Shown in pieces: positions 1 to 8,664 of a stretch of DNA of 64,000 nt; position 1 is the first letter of the stretch; every line of letters starts with the position of its first letter. The notes under the pieces are model-generated. The model was not told where the DNA came from, did not search any database, and was given only the letters and a program-made list of their open reading frames with translations. The position numbers and the translations under genes are program-made. The DNA is taken from NCBI GenBank assembly GCA_028873965.1, contig JAPPMU010000041.1, forward strand, positions 51,374 through 115,373, in the 5' to 3' direction. Source of the DNA: Chloroflexota bacterium (GTDB lineage: Bacteria > Chloroflexota > Dehalococcoidia > Lucifugimonadales > UBA3495).

Positions 1-696
1 ACCAGGTACTGGCGCTACAGCCAGGAGCGGATGCAAGAACTTGTCGACGCAGGTAGGGTAGTCCAGCGAAGGCTTGGAGCGGTTCCTGCCTACAAGAGAT
101 ACCTCGACGAGATGCCGGGCGTTCCGCTGCAAGATTCATGGGACGACATCGGCCCATTGCAGGCGCAGTCCAAAGAGCGCATCGGCTACCCCACGCAGAA
201 ACCCCTGGCCCTGCTGGAGCGCATCATCAAGGCGTCGTCCAACGAGGACGACGTGGTGCTGGACCCCTTCTGCGGCTGCGCCACCGCCTGCGTCGCCGCC
301 GAGAACCTGGGCCGCCGCTGGATCGGCATCGACATCTCGCCCAAGGCGGTCGAGCTGGTCAACATGCGCCTCCAGCAGACCATGGGCGAGCTCTTCCACA
401 ACCGCCTGGTAACCGCCCGCACCGACGTCCCCCGGCGCACCGACATCGACGCGCCCATACCCTACCGTCAGAACAAGCACGTCCTCTTCGGCCAGCAGGA
501 AGGACGCTGCAACGGCTGCAAGTCCGCCTTCGAGTTCCGCCACCTGGAGATCGACCACGTCATCCCGCAGTCGGCCGGCGGCACGGATCACGTCGAAAAC
601 CTGCAACTGCTCTGCGCCCACTGCAACCGCGTCAAAGGCGACCGCCCGCAGGAATACCTCGTAGCCCGCCTGCGGGAGATGGGCATGGCGGCATAG
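1..696 (+). CDS. Site-specific DNA methyltransferase (N4/N6 type, C-terminal part) fused to an HNH endonuclease domain; 5'-truncated by window edge
   Basis: Frame is open from base 1. GYPTQKPLALLERII, DPFCGCATACVAAENLGRRWIGIDIS (SAM-binding motif I) and, C-terminally, CNGCKSAFEFRHLEIDHVIPQSAGGTDHVENLQLLCAHCN (HNH with two CxxC pairs). Confidence 0.85.
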   Translation, partial: TRYWRYSQERMQELVDAGRVVQRRLGAVPAYKRYLDEMPGVPLQDSWDDIGPLQAQSKERIGYPTQKPLALLERIIKASSNEDDVVLDPFCGCATACVAAENLGRRWIGIDISPKAVELVNMRLQQTMGELFHNRLVTARTDVPRRTDIDAPIPYRQNKHVLFGQQEGRCNGCKSAFEFRHLEIDHVIPQSAGGTDHVENLQLLCAHCNRVKGDRPQEYLVARLREMGMAA

Positions 697-731
697 GGAC
701 ACAACATACCCTTGGGGGTGCTTGAGCTGAT

Positions 732-1028
732 ATGGGCGAGCTAGCAAAAATCGCGATCCAAATCATATCTGACAGTTTGCCAGATAGTGATATTGCCAAA
801 CTGGTGGCACTGGTGATCTTCTGCACATTCCTGCTGATGCTGTTTGGGCGCATAAAGTTGGAATGGATTGCCTACGCATTGAGACATATTTATCGTTGGC
901 TACGGTGCAAAATCTTCAGAAAGCATAGATATCGCCTACAGGGAATCGGCAGCACCAATTTGGCAACAGGTAGCGTACGAGGTACATTCATCTGCGCAAT
1001 ATGTGGGCATCTTCGGATTGTGCGTTAA
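732..1028 (+). CDS. Small hypothetical protein with one predicted TM segment
   Basis: ORF with hydrophobic stretch LVALVIFCTFLLMLFG; lies between two HNH genes. Confidence 0.4.
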   Translation: MGELAKIAIQIISDSLPDSDIAKLVALVIFCTFLLMLFGRIKLEWIAYALRHIYRWLRCKIFRKHRYRLQGIGSTNLATGSVRGTFICAICGHLRIVR

Positions 1029-1144
1029 CACTGACGGTGGTACATCGTTCGTACCGGGGCACATGCAAATGGGTTATTGGACACAAAATCCGCCGCTGTG
1101 TTGGATTGCGCGATGCCCGCACGACATCAAGCAGGAGGCGTGAC

Positions 1145-1417
1145 ATGGCATTCAAAATTCGAGAAACGCAAGAAGACCCGACCCGCCTCCATGACAGGCG
1201 TACCCTTTTCAGACAGCAGAGAGGAAAGTGCGGCGGGTGCGGCTTCGCTTTTGAATTTCGCAACCTGCAAATCGATCACATCGTCCCCATGGTCGACGGC
1301 GGTACAGACCGCCTGGAAAACCTCCAGCTCCTTTGCGCCCACTGCAACCACGCCAAAGGGTCACGGTCGCAGGAAAATTTGTCGGATTACCTGCGCAAAA
1401 TCGGCGTTATCGCATAA
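1145..1417 (+). CDS. Stand-alone HNH endonuclease
   Basis: In-frame ATG at 1145 inside ORF 1001..1417; CGGCGFAFEFRNLQIDHIVPMVDGGTDRLENLQLLCAHCN. 43 of 70 residues identical (hand alignment) to the HNH domain of the upstream fusion. Confidence 0.85.
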   Translation: MAFKIRETQEDPTRLHDRRTLFRQQRGKCGGCGFAFEFRNLQIDHIVPMVDGGTDRLENLQLLCAHCNHAKGSRSQENLSDYLRKIGVIA

Positions 1418-1456
1418 GGATGTCTACGCGGTGACTTCCAACCGGAGGTTCAGGAT

Positions 1457-1684
1457 ATGAAGGTCAAATACTTTTCCGATACCGACACCCTGTACATCGA
1501 ACTCTATCAAGCCGAGGTTGACGAAACCCGCGATTTGGACGAGGACACGCTCTTGGACCTGGACGCCGCCGGCCGGCTGTGTGCCATAACTATTGAACAC
1601 GCCAGCGACCGCATGGACATACCGGCGTTTTCTTACGAGCAAATCCCGGCGCAATCTATCCGTCCAACCGGGCGGTCTATATGA
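1457..1684 (+). CDS. DUF2283 domain-containing protein
   Basis: MKVKYFSDTDTLYIELYQAEVDETRDLDEDTLLDLDAAGRLCAITIEHAS is the typical DUF2283 pattern. Confidence 0.75.
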   Translation: MKVKYFSDTDTLYIELYQAEVDETRDLDEDTLLDLDAAGRLCAITIEHASDRMDIPAFSYEQIPAQSIRPTGRSI

Positions 1685-1913
1685 GTGCGGCAACCCACAG
1701 CCCGCCATCCAATCCTGTCCAATCATAAAATCCCGCAAATCCTGCTTCTGACGATTCCTACGGAGCTGTGAAATGTCGTTCAGACCCCAACGTGACACGC
1801 CCTTGCCGGAAGGATTGGTCCACGGGATAACCTCGATAATGTTCGAAAGCGCATTGGTCCCAGCAGAGCCGCCGGAACCGGCTGATACTCCTCCTCATCA
1901 AGGAGACCCCAAT

Positions 1914-2114
1914 ATGAAAACCGTGGCGGAAATCCGGCAGGCCATTTTGGAACTGCCCGAGGCCGACTATGCTCAATTGAGCCGCTGGTTTCACGAGGTG
2001 GATGGGACACGCTGGGACGCGGAAATCGAGCAAGATTCCCACGACGGCAAGCTGGACCCCCTGGTTGATCAAGCCGCTCAAGCCAAAGCCGACGGCACGT
2101 TGCAAGAACTCTGA
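1914..2114 (+). CDS. Addiction-module-like antitoxin (orphan)
   Basis: ATG at 1914; TVAEIRQAILELPEADYAQLSRWFHEVDGTRWDAEIEQDSHDGKLDPLVDQAAQAKADGTLQEL. No RelE/ParE-like ORF follows. Confidence 0.55.
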   Translation: MKTVAEIRQAILELPEADYAQLSRWFHEVDGTRWDAEIEQDSHDGKLDPLVDQAAQAKADGTLQEL

Positions 2115-2144
2115 TCCCATCATCCTGTCCATCCCTGCAAAACT

Positions 2145-3407
2145 TCACGCCTCTCGCAACCGCCGCGAAAACAGGCACAGAAACACCGCCACTGAGCCGG
2201 CGATGCCCAGGTAAAGCGCGGTCAACGGCGCGCCGATCTGCGTAACCATCCACCCGTTCAACGCGCTGGCCGGGAAGTGCGCCTGGATCGCCAGCACGCG
2301 CATCCCGCCCATGCGCCCGCGGAACTCGGGATCCGAGTTGCCCATCAGCACCGTCATCACCAGCACCAGCGACACCGAGCGTCCGATGCCGGTAAGGACC
2401 TTTATTGCCAGGGCCACCACCAGCACGGCCCCGAAGGGCAGCAGCCCCGGCAGCGTCAGCACGGCTACGGCGAACAGGATCATCGACCCGTGCCAGCCGC
2501 CGTTCACCGCCCACACCAGCCACCATCCCTGCCGCCGCAGGTTGCCGATGCCGGCCACCACCAGCGCGCCGATCACCGCGCCCGCGCCCATGGCTCCGTT
2601 GAGCAGACCCAAAACCTCCGGCCCGCCCTGCAGCGTTTCCTTGGCAAAGATCGGCATCAGCGCCGTGGTGAAAGGAAAGCCGGTCACGTTGTACATCGCC
2701 GCGATCAGCAGGGCCATGAACAGTTCCTTACGCTGCCAGACGTGACGCAAGCCCTCGGCCACACCGATGATGATCTGGCGAGGCGTCGTGCTGCCCGCGG
2801 TCGCGTTGCGCGTTCGCACCGCCAGCGCCAACCCGCCGCCAATGAGATACATGACGCCGATGAATCCGAATAACCCCGCCGGAGTGAGCGGGGTGTAGAG
2901 GAAACCGCCGACTATCGGCCCCACGAACTGTGTGAGGTTTTGGCCGAAACCCAGCATGGCCACTGCATTGGTGAGCCGCTCGCGTGGCACCGTGTCGATC
3001 AGCAGGGCGTTGGTCACCGGAAGTTCAACGGTGCGAAACGCGCCGCCCCCAAGGATGATTACAAAGATCATCCAGACTTTGAGCGCGTCCAGCAGCAGGA
3101 GCGCCATCAACAGGAACGCCAGCGCCGCCGCGATGAAATGACCCGCCGCCATGAGCAGCCGGCGCGGCATCCGGTCCACCACCGCGCCGGCGAAGACGGA
3201 CAGGAACGCCAAGCCGAGGGCCGATCCGCCGGCCAGCCCTACGAGCAGGGCGTCGCCCGTCAACTCCAGCACCAGCCAGAGCACTGCGATGATCTCCATC
3301 TGCCGGCCGGCCATGGCGATGTTGGCGGACACCCAGACCAGCGAAAAGTCGCGCCGCCGGAACGAGCCGAAGGTCTCGCTGGCACGGGCGCCCAGGAATG
3401 TGGCCAA
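2145..3407 (-). CDS. MFS transporter
   Basis: 420 aa, about 12 hydrophobic segments, RRDFSLVWVSANIAMAGRQM start typical of MFS-3/enterobactin-exporter-like proteins. Confidence 0.8.
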   Translation of the reverse strand: MATFLGARASETFGSFRRRDFSLVWVSANIAMAGRQMEIIAVLWLVLELTGDALLVGLAGGSALGLAFLSVFAGAVVDRMPRRLLMAAGHFIAAALAFLLMALLLLDALKVWMIFVIILGGGAFRTVELPVTNALLIDTVPRERLTNAVAMLGFGQNLTQFVGPIVGGFLYTPLTPAGLFGFIGVMYLIGGGLALAVRTRNATAGSTTPRQIIIGVAEGLRHVWQRKELFMALLIAAMYNVTGFPFTTALMPIFAKETLQGGPEVLGLLNGAMGAGAVIGALVVAGIGNLRRQGWWLVWAVNGGWHGSMILFAVAVLTLPGLLPFGAVLVVALAIKVLTGIGRSVSLVLVMTVLMGNSDPEFRGRMGGMRVLAIQAHFPASALNGWMVTQIGAPLTALYLGIAGSVAVFLCLFSRRLREA

Positions 3408-3571
3408 GTTGCTAGCTCCCTCGCAAACCGGCGCCGATTATAGCACCGGGCCATCTGCCCTTCCGCATCAGCACCCACTCGCGACGACCACAGCTCGCTA
3501 TGAACCCGAACTTGCAACGTCCGCGTGGTAAAATTTCGCATCTGAAACGCAGCATCGCTGGAGGCAACGGA

Positions 3572-4630
3572 ATGGAAATCGGCGTCGGACTGGACCACAC
3601 TCTGGGAATGAATTGGGACGACCAGGCCAACTTGGCCCGCGAGGCGGCGGAGTTGGGCTACGAGAGCATCTGGACGCCCGAGAACATCGGCACCGATTCT
3701 TTCCAGGTGTGCGCTCGCCGTTGGCAGGCCAGTTGCGACGTCGTTGAGGGCGGCCTGACCACCGGGATCGGCGTCTCGCCGGTCATGTACCGCACCCCGG
3801 TAGGTTTCGCCATGTCCGGCGGCACCGTGAGCCAGCAGACCGGCGGCAAGTTCATCATGGGTATCGGCGCGGGCAGCGCCTACCGGCCCGCCAACCGCCG
3901 AGATCTCGGTTTCCCCCGGGTTTCCGCTCTGAACCTCATGCGCGATTATCTGACCACCGTGCGCGGCCTGGTCCGCGGCGAGCGTGTCTCCTACCAGGGC
4001 GAGCACATCAACTACAACAACATCCGTCTCGCCATCCGCCCGGCGCCGAACACGCCCATCTACCTGGGCACGCTGGGCCCCGAGATGCTGCGGCTGGCCG
4101 GAGAGATCGCCGACGGCGTGTGCCTGAACTGGTGCACCCCCGCGCAAATCGCCTGGAGCCGCGAGCGCATCGCCGAGGGCGCGGAGCGCGTCGGCCGTGA
4201 CCCATCGGAGTGCAAGGTCGTCGAGTACATTCGTATCTGCGTCGACGAGGACGAGGACGTCGCCCGCCGCGCCTTCGCCAAGAACTGCCTGGGCTACCCG
4301 CTCGGCGCGGCAGTTCCCACGGAGCGGGAGCGCCAGTTCGGTTACCGCGCCCACTTCGAGCGCATGGGCTACACCGAAGAACTGGCCGGCGCCGACGCCA
4401 TCCGCTCGCGCGGCGGCGACATGGACGAGGTCGCCGACGCCTACCCCTCGGATGCCCTGCTGGCCGTCGGCTATTACGGCAAGCCCGACGGTGCCGCCGC
4501 GGCTTTCGCTAAGCTGGCCGAGGGCCTGGACGTCGCCCTGGTTCGCGTCATCTCCGCCCGCCCCGAAATTGCCTCCACCCAAGCCGTCATGCACGCCTGC
4601 GCGCCGGAACGGGTGCGGGCTGCTTTGTGA
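3572..4630 (+). CDS. LLM class F420/FMN-dependent oxidoreductase
   Basis: MEIGVGLDHTLGMNWDDQANLAREAAELGYESIWTPENIG...GGKFIMGIGAGSA; in-frame ATG at 3572. Confidence 0.85.
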   Translation: MEIGVGLDHTLGMNWDDQANLAREAAELGYESIWTPENIGTDSFQVCARRWQASCDVVEGGLTTGIGVSPVMYRTPVGFAMSGGTVSQQTGGKFIMGIGAGSAYRPANRRDLGFPRVSALNLMRDYLTTVRGLVRGERVSYQGEHINYNNIRLAIRPAPNTPIYLGTLGPEMLRLAGEIADGVCLNWCTPAQIAWSRERIAEGAERVGRDPSECKVVEYIRICVDEDEDVARRAFAKNCLGYPLGAAVPTERERQFGYRAHFERMGYTEELAGADAIRSRGGDMDEVADAYPSDALLAVGYYGKPDGAAAAFAKLAEGLDVALVRVISARPEIASTQAVMHACAPERVRAAL

Positions 4631-5013
4631 AGCGCCTCGCAATCAACCTGCTGAAAACCATTGTCGCAGCGGCCATCTACGCCGCGATATTTTGGTATAG
4701 TTTCAGCATATCTGACAATCCGGACCGGCGCACAACGGCGATGATCGGGCTGATCAGCCTCGGTATTGCCTACGGCGTGTGGACAGCGCTGTTCAAGGTC
4801 GCCGGCGAATTGGCAGGGGGCATCATGGTACTGGCAGAATTTCTGAACCGACATCTCCTGGAGCCACAGAAACAGCGATTGCTGGAACAAGGACGCCGGG
4901 AGGGGCGCAAAGAGGGACGCGCCGAGATCCTGGCCAGGATGGAGGAACTGGGTATGGATCCCAGTGCGCTCCTCGCTGATCAAGAAGCGGAGAACGAAGG
5001 CAACGACAGTTGA
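4627..5013 (+). CDS. Small membrane protein with C-terminal REGRKEGRAE motif
   Basis: Overlaps the preceding stop and the following ORF; two hydrophobic segments then QGRREGRKEGRAEILARMEELG. Confidence 0.6.
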   Translation: MKRLAINLLKTIVAAAIYAAIFWYSFSISDNPDRRTTAMIGLISLGIAYGVWTALFKVAGELAGGIMVLAEFLNRHLLEPQKQRLLEQGRREGRKEGRAEILARMEELGMDPSALLADQEAENEGNDS

Positions 5014-5024
5014 AAGAGGCCACC

Positions 5025-6110
5025 ATGCACGTAGGCGCCGCCACCATTTTCCAGAACCCGGGCAAGTTCTCCTCCGATTACGATGTGTATCGTGAGGAGC
5101 TGCGGCTCGCCGATCTGGCCGAGCCATTGGGCTTCCAGTCCATCTGGGGCGTGGAGCACCACTTCACCGACTACACCATGTGCCCCGACGTGCTCCAGTT
5201 CCTGACTTACATGGCTGGCCGGACCACAGGCATGCAGCTGGGCAGCATGGTCTGCGTCCTGCCCTGGCACGACCCCATGCGCGTCGCCGAACAGGTCTCC
5301 ATGCTGGACAACCTCAGCGATGGCCGATTCATCCTGGGCGTGGGCCGTGGCCTGGCCAAGGTCGAGTACGACGGCTTCCGCGTGGACATGAACGAGTCCC
5401 GCACGCGGTTCATCGAATCGGCCGAGTGCCTGCTGGCCGGCCTAGAAAGCGGGTTCTGCGAGTTCGACGGCGAGTACATCAAGCAACCCCGCCGTGAGAT
5501 CCGGCCCAACCCGTTCCGCAGCTTCAAGGATCGCACCTACGCCGCCGCCATCTCACCAGAGAGCAGCCGCATCATGGCCCAACTGGGCGTGGGCATGCTG
5601 GTCATCCCGCAAAAGCCCTGGGACGAGGTCGAGCGCGACCTCACCAACTACCGCAACGCCTGGTACGAGAGCCACGGAACCAATTCCACAGGGCCCCCGC
5701 CGCCCGTCGTCGCCTGCTGGACCTTCTGCCACGAAGACGCCGATTACGCCCGCGACATGGCCCGCCGCTACATCGGCGGCTACTGGCACACGGTCATGGA
5801 CCACTACCAGTTCAAGGCCGACCACCACAAAGACATCAAGGGTTACGAGTACTACGGCAAGGTCGCCGAGAAGATGTTCGACTATGGCGACGATGAGGTC
5901 GTGGATTTCTTCGTCAACTTGCAGGTCTGGGGCACGCCCGAACAGTGCTACGATAAGATCCTGCAGATCCGCGACCGCACCGGGCACGACACCTACGTGG
6001 GCGCTTTCAGCTACGCCGCCATGCCCTACGATGTCGCCGAAGCGAGCATGCGCCTCTTCGCTGCGGAGGTGACGCCGGAGCTGAAGGCTCTGACGCTGGG
6101 AGCGGCTTAA
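5025..6110 (+). CDS. LLM class flavin-dependent oxidoreductase
   Basis: MHVGAATIFQNPGKFSSDYDVYREELRLADLAEPLGFQSIWGVEHHF...DGRFILGVGRG; ATG at 5025. Confidence 0.85.
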   Translation: MHVGAATIFQNPGKFSSDYDVYREELRLADLAEPLGFQSIWGVEHHFTDYTMCPDVLQFLTYMAGRTTGMQLGSMVCVLPWHDPMRVAEQVSMLDNLSDGRFILGVGRGLAKVEYDGFRVDMNESRTRFIESAECLLAGLESGFCEFDGEYIKQPRREIRPNPFRSFKDRTYAAAISPESSRIMAQLGVGMLVIPQKPWDEVERDLTNYRNAWYESHGTNSTGPPPPVVACWTFCHEDADYARDMARRYIGGYWHTVMDHYQFKADHHKDIKGYEYYGKVAEKMFDYGDDEVVDFFVNLQVWGTPEQCYDKILQIRDRTGHDTYVGAFSYAAMPYDVAEASMRLFAAEVTPELKALTLGAA

Positions 6111-6174
6111 TTCACATCGATGAACAGGATAAACGGGATTGGCTTTCGGCCCGTCATTCCCGGCTCATCCCGTT

Positions 6175-6194
6175 ATTCCCGCTTTCGCGGGAAT
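6175..6194. repeat. REP-like palindrome ATTCCCGCTTTCGCGGGAAT
   Basis: Perfect 20-bp palindrome; same family as several others in the window. Confidence 0.8.
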
Positions 6195-6223
6195 CCAGCG
6201 CCTGGCACGATAGCGAGGAAGGC

Positions 6224-6505
6224 ATGACTGACGCCTCACGGGTTATCTGGGCGTACACCGAAGGCCATCTGCGCCAATGGATGGAGGGGCTGTACCGTTA
6301 CTATAGCAACAGAGGCCGTCATGGCTACCACTATCGGTTTCCCGACCCGGCATCCCCGACACCGGAGCAGGCGGACGAGCTGTATCGCCGCATCAAGCAC
6401 ATACTGAACATCCACGTGGACTTTCCGGATCAGGGGATTGAAGAGTACGCTTGGCAATCACTCGAGACGATGGGCCTCATCAGTGAACGACCGGGCGGCA
6501 AGTAG
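6224..6505 (+). CDS. Hypothetical protein
   Basis: 93-aa ORF, plausible composition; no recognised domain. Confidence 0.4.
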   Translation: MTDASRVIWAYTEGHLRQWMEGLYRYYSNRGRHGYHYRFPDPASPTPEQADELYRRIKHILNIHVDFPDQGIEEYAWQSLETMGLISERPGGK

Positions 6506-6518
6506 AGACGATTACAAG

Positions 6519-6625
6519 ATGCTCCAACTGCCCACCGGCTGCAAGACGGACGCAAGGCCGTCTAGCTCACCCACCGCAAGGAACTGACCGAGCAGATCCG
6601 TGGGATGCTCACCCGCCCCCAATAT
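6519..6625 (+). pseudogene. Decayed fragment of an SF2 helicase
   Basis: Translation pieces LQLPTGCKT (Walker A remnant) and AV*LTHRKELTEQIRGML match LPTGGGKT...KAVWLTHREELANQTEERL of the helicase at 18707-17028. Confidence 0.6.
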
Positions 6626-6804
6626 CCACCGATTGGGCCAACGTCTAACGCGACGTGCTATACGTCGGCCGGATCAATCAGCAATTCACGCAGTGGCCTG
6701 ATAGATTTCCGTTGCTTGCAGGAACAGCGATAATCCCGATACGGTGACATTGGGATCATCCTGCTTATCCTGTCCATCCATGCCAATACCGGAGGCCACC
6801 GCTC

Positions 6805-8439
6805 ATGTCCGACTGGTTTCCCAAGCAAACGATTGGAGACTTGCTCAACCAGGCCGCCGGCCGTTTCGGCGGGCGCGAGGCCCTCATGTACGAGGGCCGA
6901 CGGTGGACCTTCGACGAGTTTCGCGGCGAAGTTGATCGCGTGGCTCGCGCCCTGATCAACCTCGGCGTCCAGCCCGGCGACAAGGTTTCGATATGGATGC
7001 CCAACCGCGCGGAATGGCTCTTCCTGTTCGGCGCCGTGGCCAAGATTGGAGCCGTGCTGGTGCCCATCAACACCCGGTTCCGCACCACCGACATGGAGTA
7101 CCTGGTCAACCATTCCGACTCAACCGCCCTGATCCTCATGGACCGTTCCGGCCCGGTGGACTTCCTGGACATGCTGCGCGAGGTCGCCCCGGAGGTCGAT
7201 TCCGGCGACGCCTCGGACCTGCGCCCGGCCGTCTTCCCTGCCCTCCGCAACGTCATCGTGTTGGGCGAAACCCACCCTGCCGGCGCCATCGACTGGGATG
7301 CCATGCTGGCCGGCGCCGACGAAGTGCCCGCCTCCGAGCTCACCCACCGCGAATCCGCCGTTAGCCCCGACGACACGTTCCTGCTCATGTACACGTCCGG
7401 AACCACCGGGTTCCCCAAGGGCGTGATGCACTGCCACAACCCCATCCGCACCATCACCGACGCCGCCAACCGCATGGCCATGTCCTCCCGCGACGTCATC
7501 CTCATGTACCTCCCCCTGTTCCACTGCTTCGGGCTCTACGAGGGGCCGCTGATGTCGTGGATCACCGGTGCCCGCATCGTGCTCACCACCATGTTCGATG
7601 CCGGCGAGGTGCTGGATCTCCTGGAATCCGAGCGGGCCACGGTGATGAACGGGTTCGACACCCACTTCTTCGACCTGACCCACCACCCGGACGTCGACCG
7701 GATCGACCGGGGCAGCCTCCGCACCATGCTGCTCGCCGTCGGAATGGCCTCTAGCGAACCCACCGCGCGCCTCACCCAGCAGAAGCTCGGCCCGTCGCTC
7801 TCGGCCTGGGGAATGACCGAGGTCGGCGTGGGCGCCACCCGAACTTTCCTGGACGCTCCCGAGGACGACCGTTGTGTTGAAAGCGGCCACCCGCTGCCCG
7901 GCTACGAGTTCAAGGTCATCGACCCCGAAAGCGGCGACACTCTGCCCCCGTCGACTGTCGGCGAGCTGCTGGTGCGCGGCTACGCTCTCATGCAGGGCTA
8001 CTACAAGCGCCCCGAGGCCACCGCCGAAGCCATCGACGACCAGGGTTGGTTCCACACCGGCGACGTGGCTACCATGCGCGACGACGGCAGCATCCGCTTC
8101 ATGGGCCGCTACAAGGACATGCTCAAGGTCGGGGGCGAAAACGTCGATCCCACCGAGGTCGAAGCCTTCCTGTTGGAGCACCCGGCGGTCAACAAGGTGC
8201 AGGTCATCGGCGTCCCCGACGCCCGCCTGACTGAGGTCGCCTGCGCCTGCGTGGTCGTCGAGCCGGGCCAAGCCATCACCGACGCCGACCTGGACGGTTT
8301 CTGTCGCGGGAAGATGGCCAGCTTCAAGATACCGCGCCATCTGGTCATCATGGACGACTATCCGATGACCTCCAGCGGCAAGGTCCAAAAATACCTGCTC
8401 CGCCAGATGGCATCAGAGCAACTTGGCCTGTCCGCCTAA
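6805..8439 (+). CDS. AMP-dependent acyl-CoA synthetase/ligase
   Basis: LLMYTSGTTGFPKGVMH, SAWGMTEVGVGATRT, GWFHTGDVATMRDDGSIRFMGRYKDMLKVGGENVDPTEVE, SSGKVQKYLLR. Confidence 0.93.
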   Translation: MSDWFPKQTIGDLLNQAAGRFGGREALMYEGRRWTFDEFRGEVDRVARALINLGVQPGDKVSIWMPNRAEWLFLFGAVAKIGAVLVPINTRFRTTDMEYLVNHSDSTALILMDRSGPVDFLDMLREVAPEVDSGDASDLRPAVFPALRNVIVLGETHPAGAIDWDAMLAGADEVPASELTHRESAVSPDDTFLLMYTSGTTGFPKGVMHCHNPIRTITDAANRMAMSSRDVILMYLPLFHCFGLYEGPLMSWITGARIVLTTMFDAGEVLDLLESERATVMNGFDTHFFDLTHHPDVDRIDRGSLRTMLLAVGMASSEPTARLTQQKLGPSLSAWGMTEVGVGATRTFLDAPEDDRCVESGHPLPGYEFKVIDPESGDTLPPSTVGELLVRGYALMQGYYKRPEATAEAIDDQGWFHTGDVATMRDDGSIRFMGRYKDMLKVGGENVDPTEVEAFLLEHPAVNKVQVIGVPDARLTEVACACVVVEPGQAITDADLDGFCRGKMASFKIPRHLVIMDDYPMTSSGKVQKYLLRQMASEQLGLSA

Positions 8440-8520
8440 CAACCGCATGAACTCCCTCGCGCACCCTATGAACAGCCCGGCCATCCCCTCGCCTGACGTG
8501 GTGTCCACCACGGGCGATTC

Positions 8521-8630
8521 CGTCATTCCCGCGTGTCATCCCGTCATTCCCGCGTGTCATCCCGTCATTCCTGCGTGTCATCCCGTCATTCCTGCGTGTC
8601 ATCCCGTCATTCCTGCGAAAGCAGGAATCC
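8521..8630. repeat. 21-bp tandem repeat (four units plus a REP-like terminus)
   Basis: cgtcattcc(c/t)gcgtgtcatcc repeats at 8521, 8542, 8563, 8584; the fifth unit becomes cgtcattcctgcgaaagcaggaatcc. Confidence 0.92.
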
Positions 8631-8664
8631 AGGTACTCCGATCGAACAGCGTGGTACTCGGCCG

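Noticed and set aside
2277-2873. + strand ORF opposite the MFS transporter
   Set aside because: H/R/Q-rich antisense composition; the minus strand encodes a clear transporter.
7120-8388. Long antisense ORF (422 aa) opposite the acyl-CoA ligase
   Set aside because: Shadow ORF from high-GC codon bias. The + strand product carries all ligase motifs; the antisense product is compositionally skewed (H/V/A/G) with no domain.
8521-8630. Possible CRISPR array
   Set aside because: Repeats are directly contiguous 21-bp units without spacers, and no cas genes are nearby.
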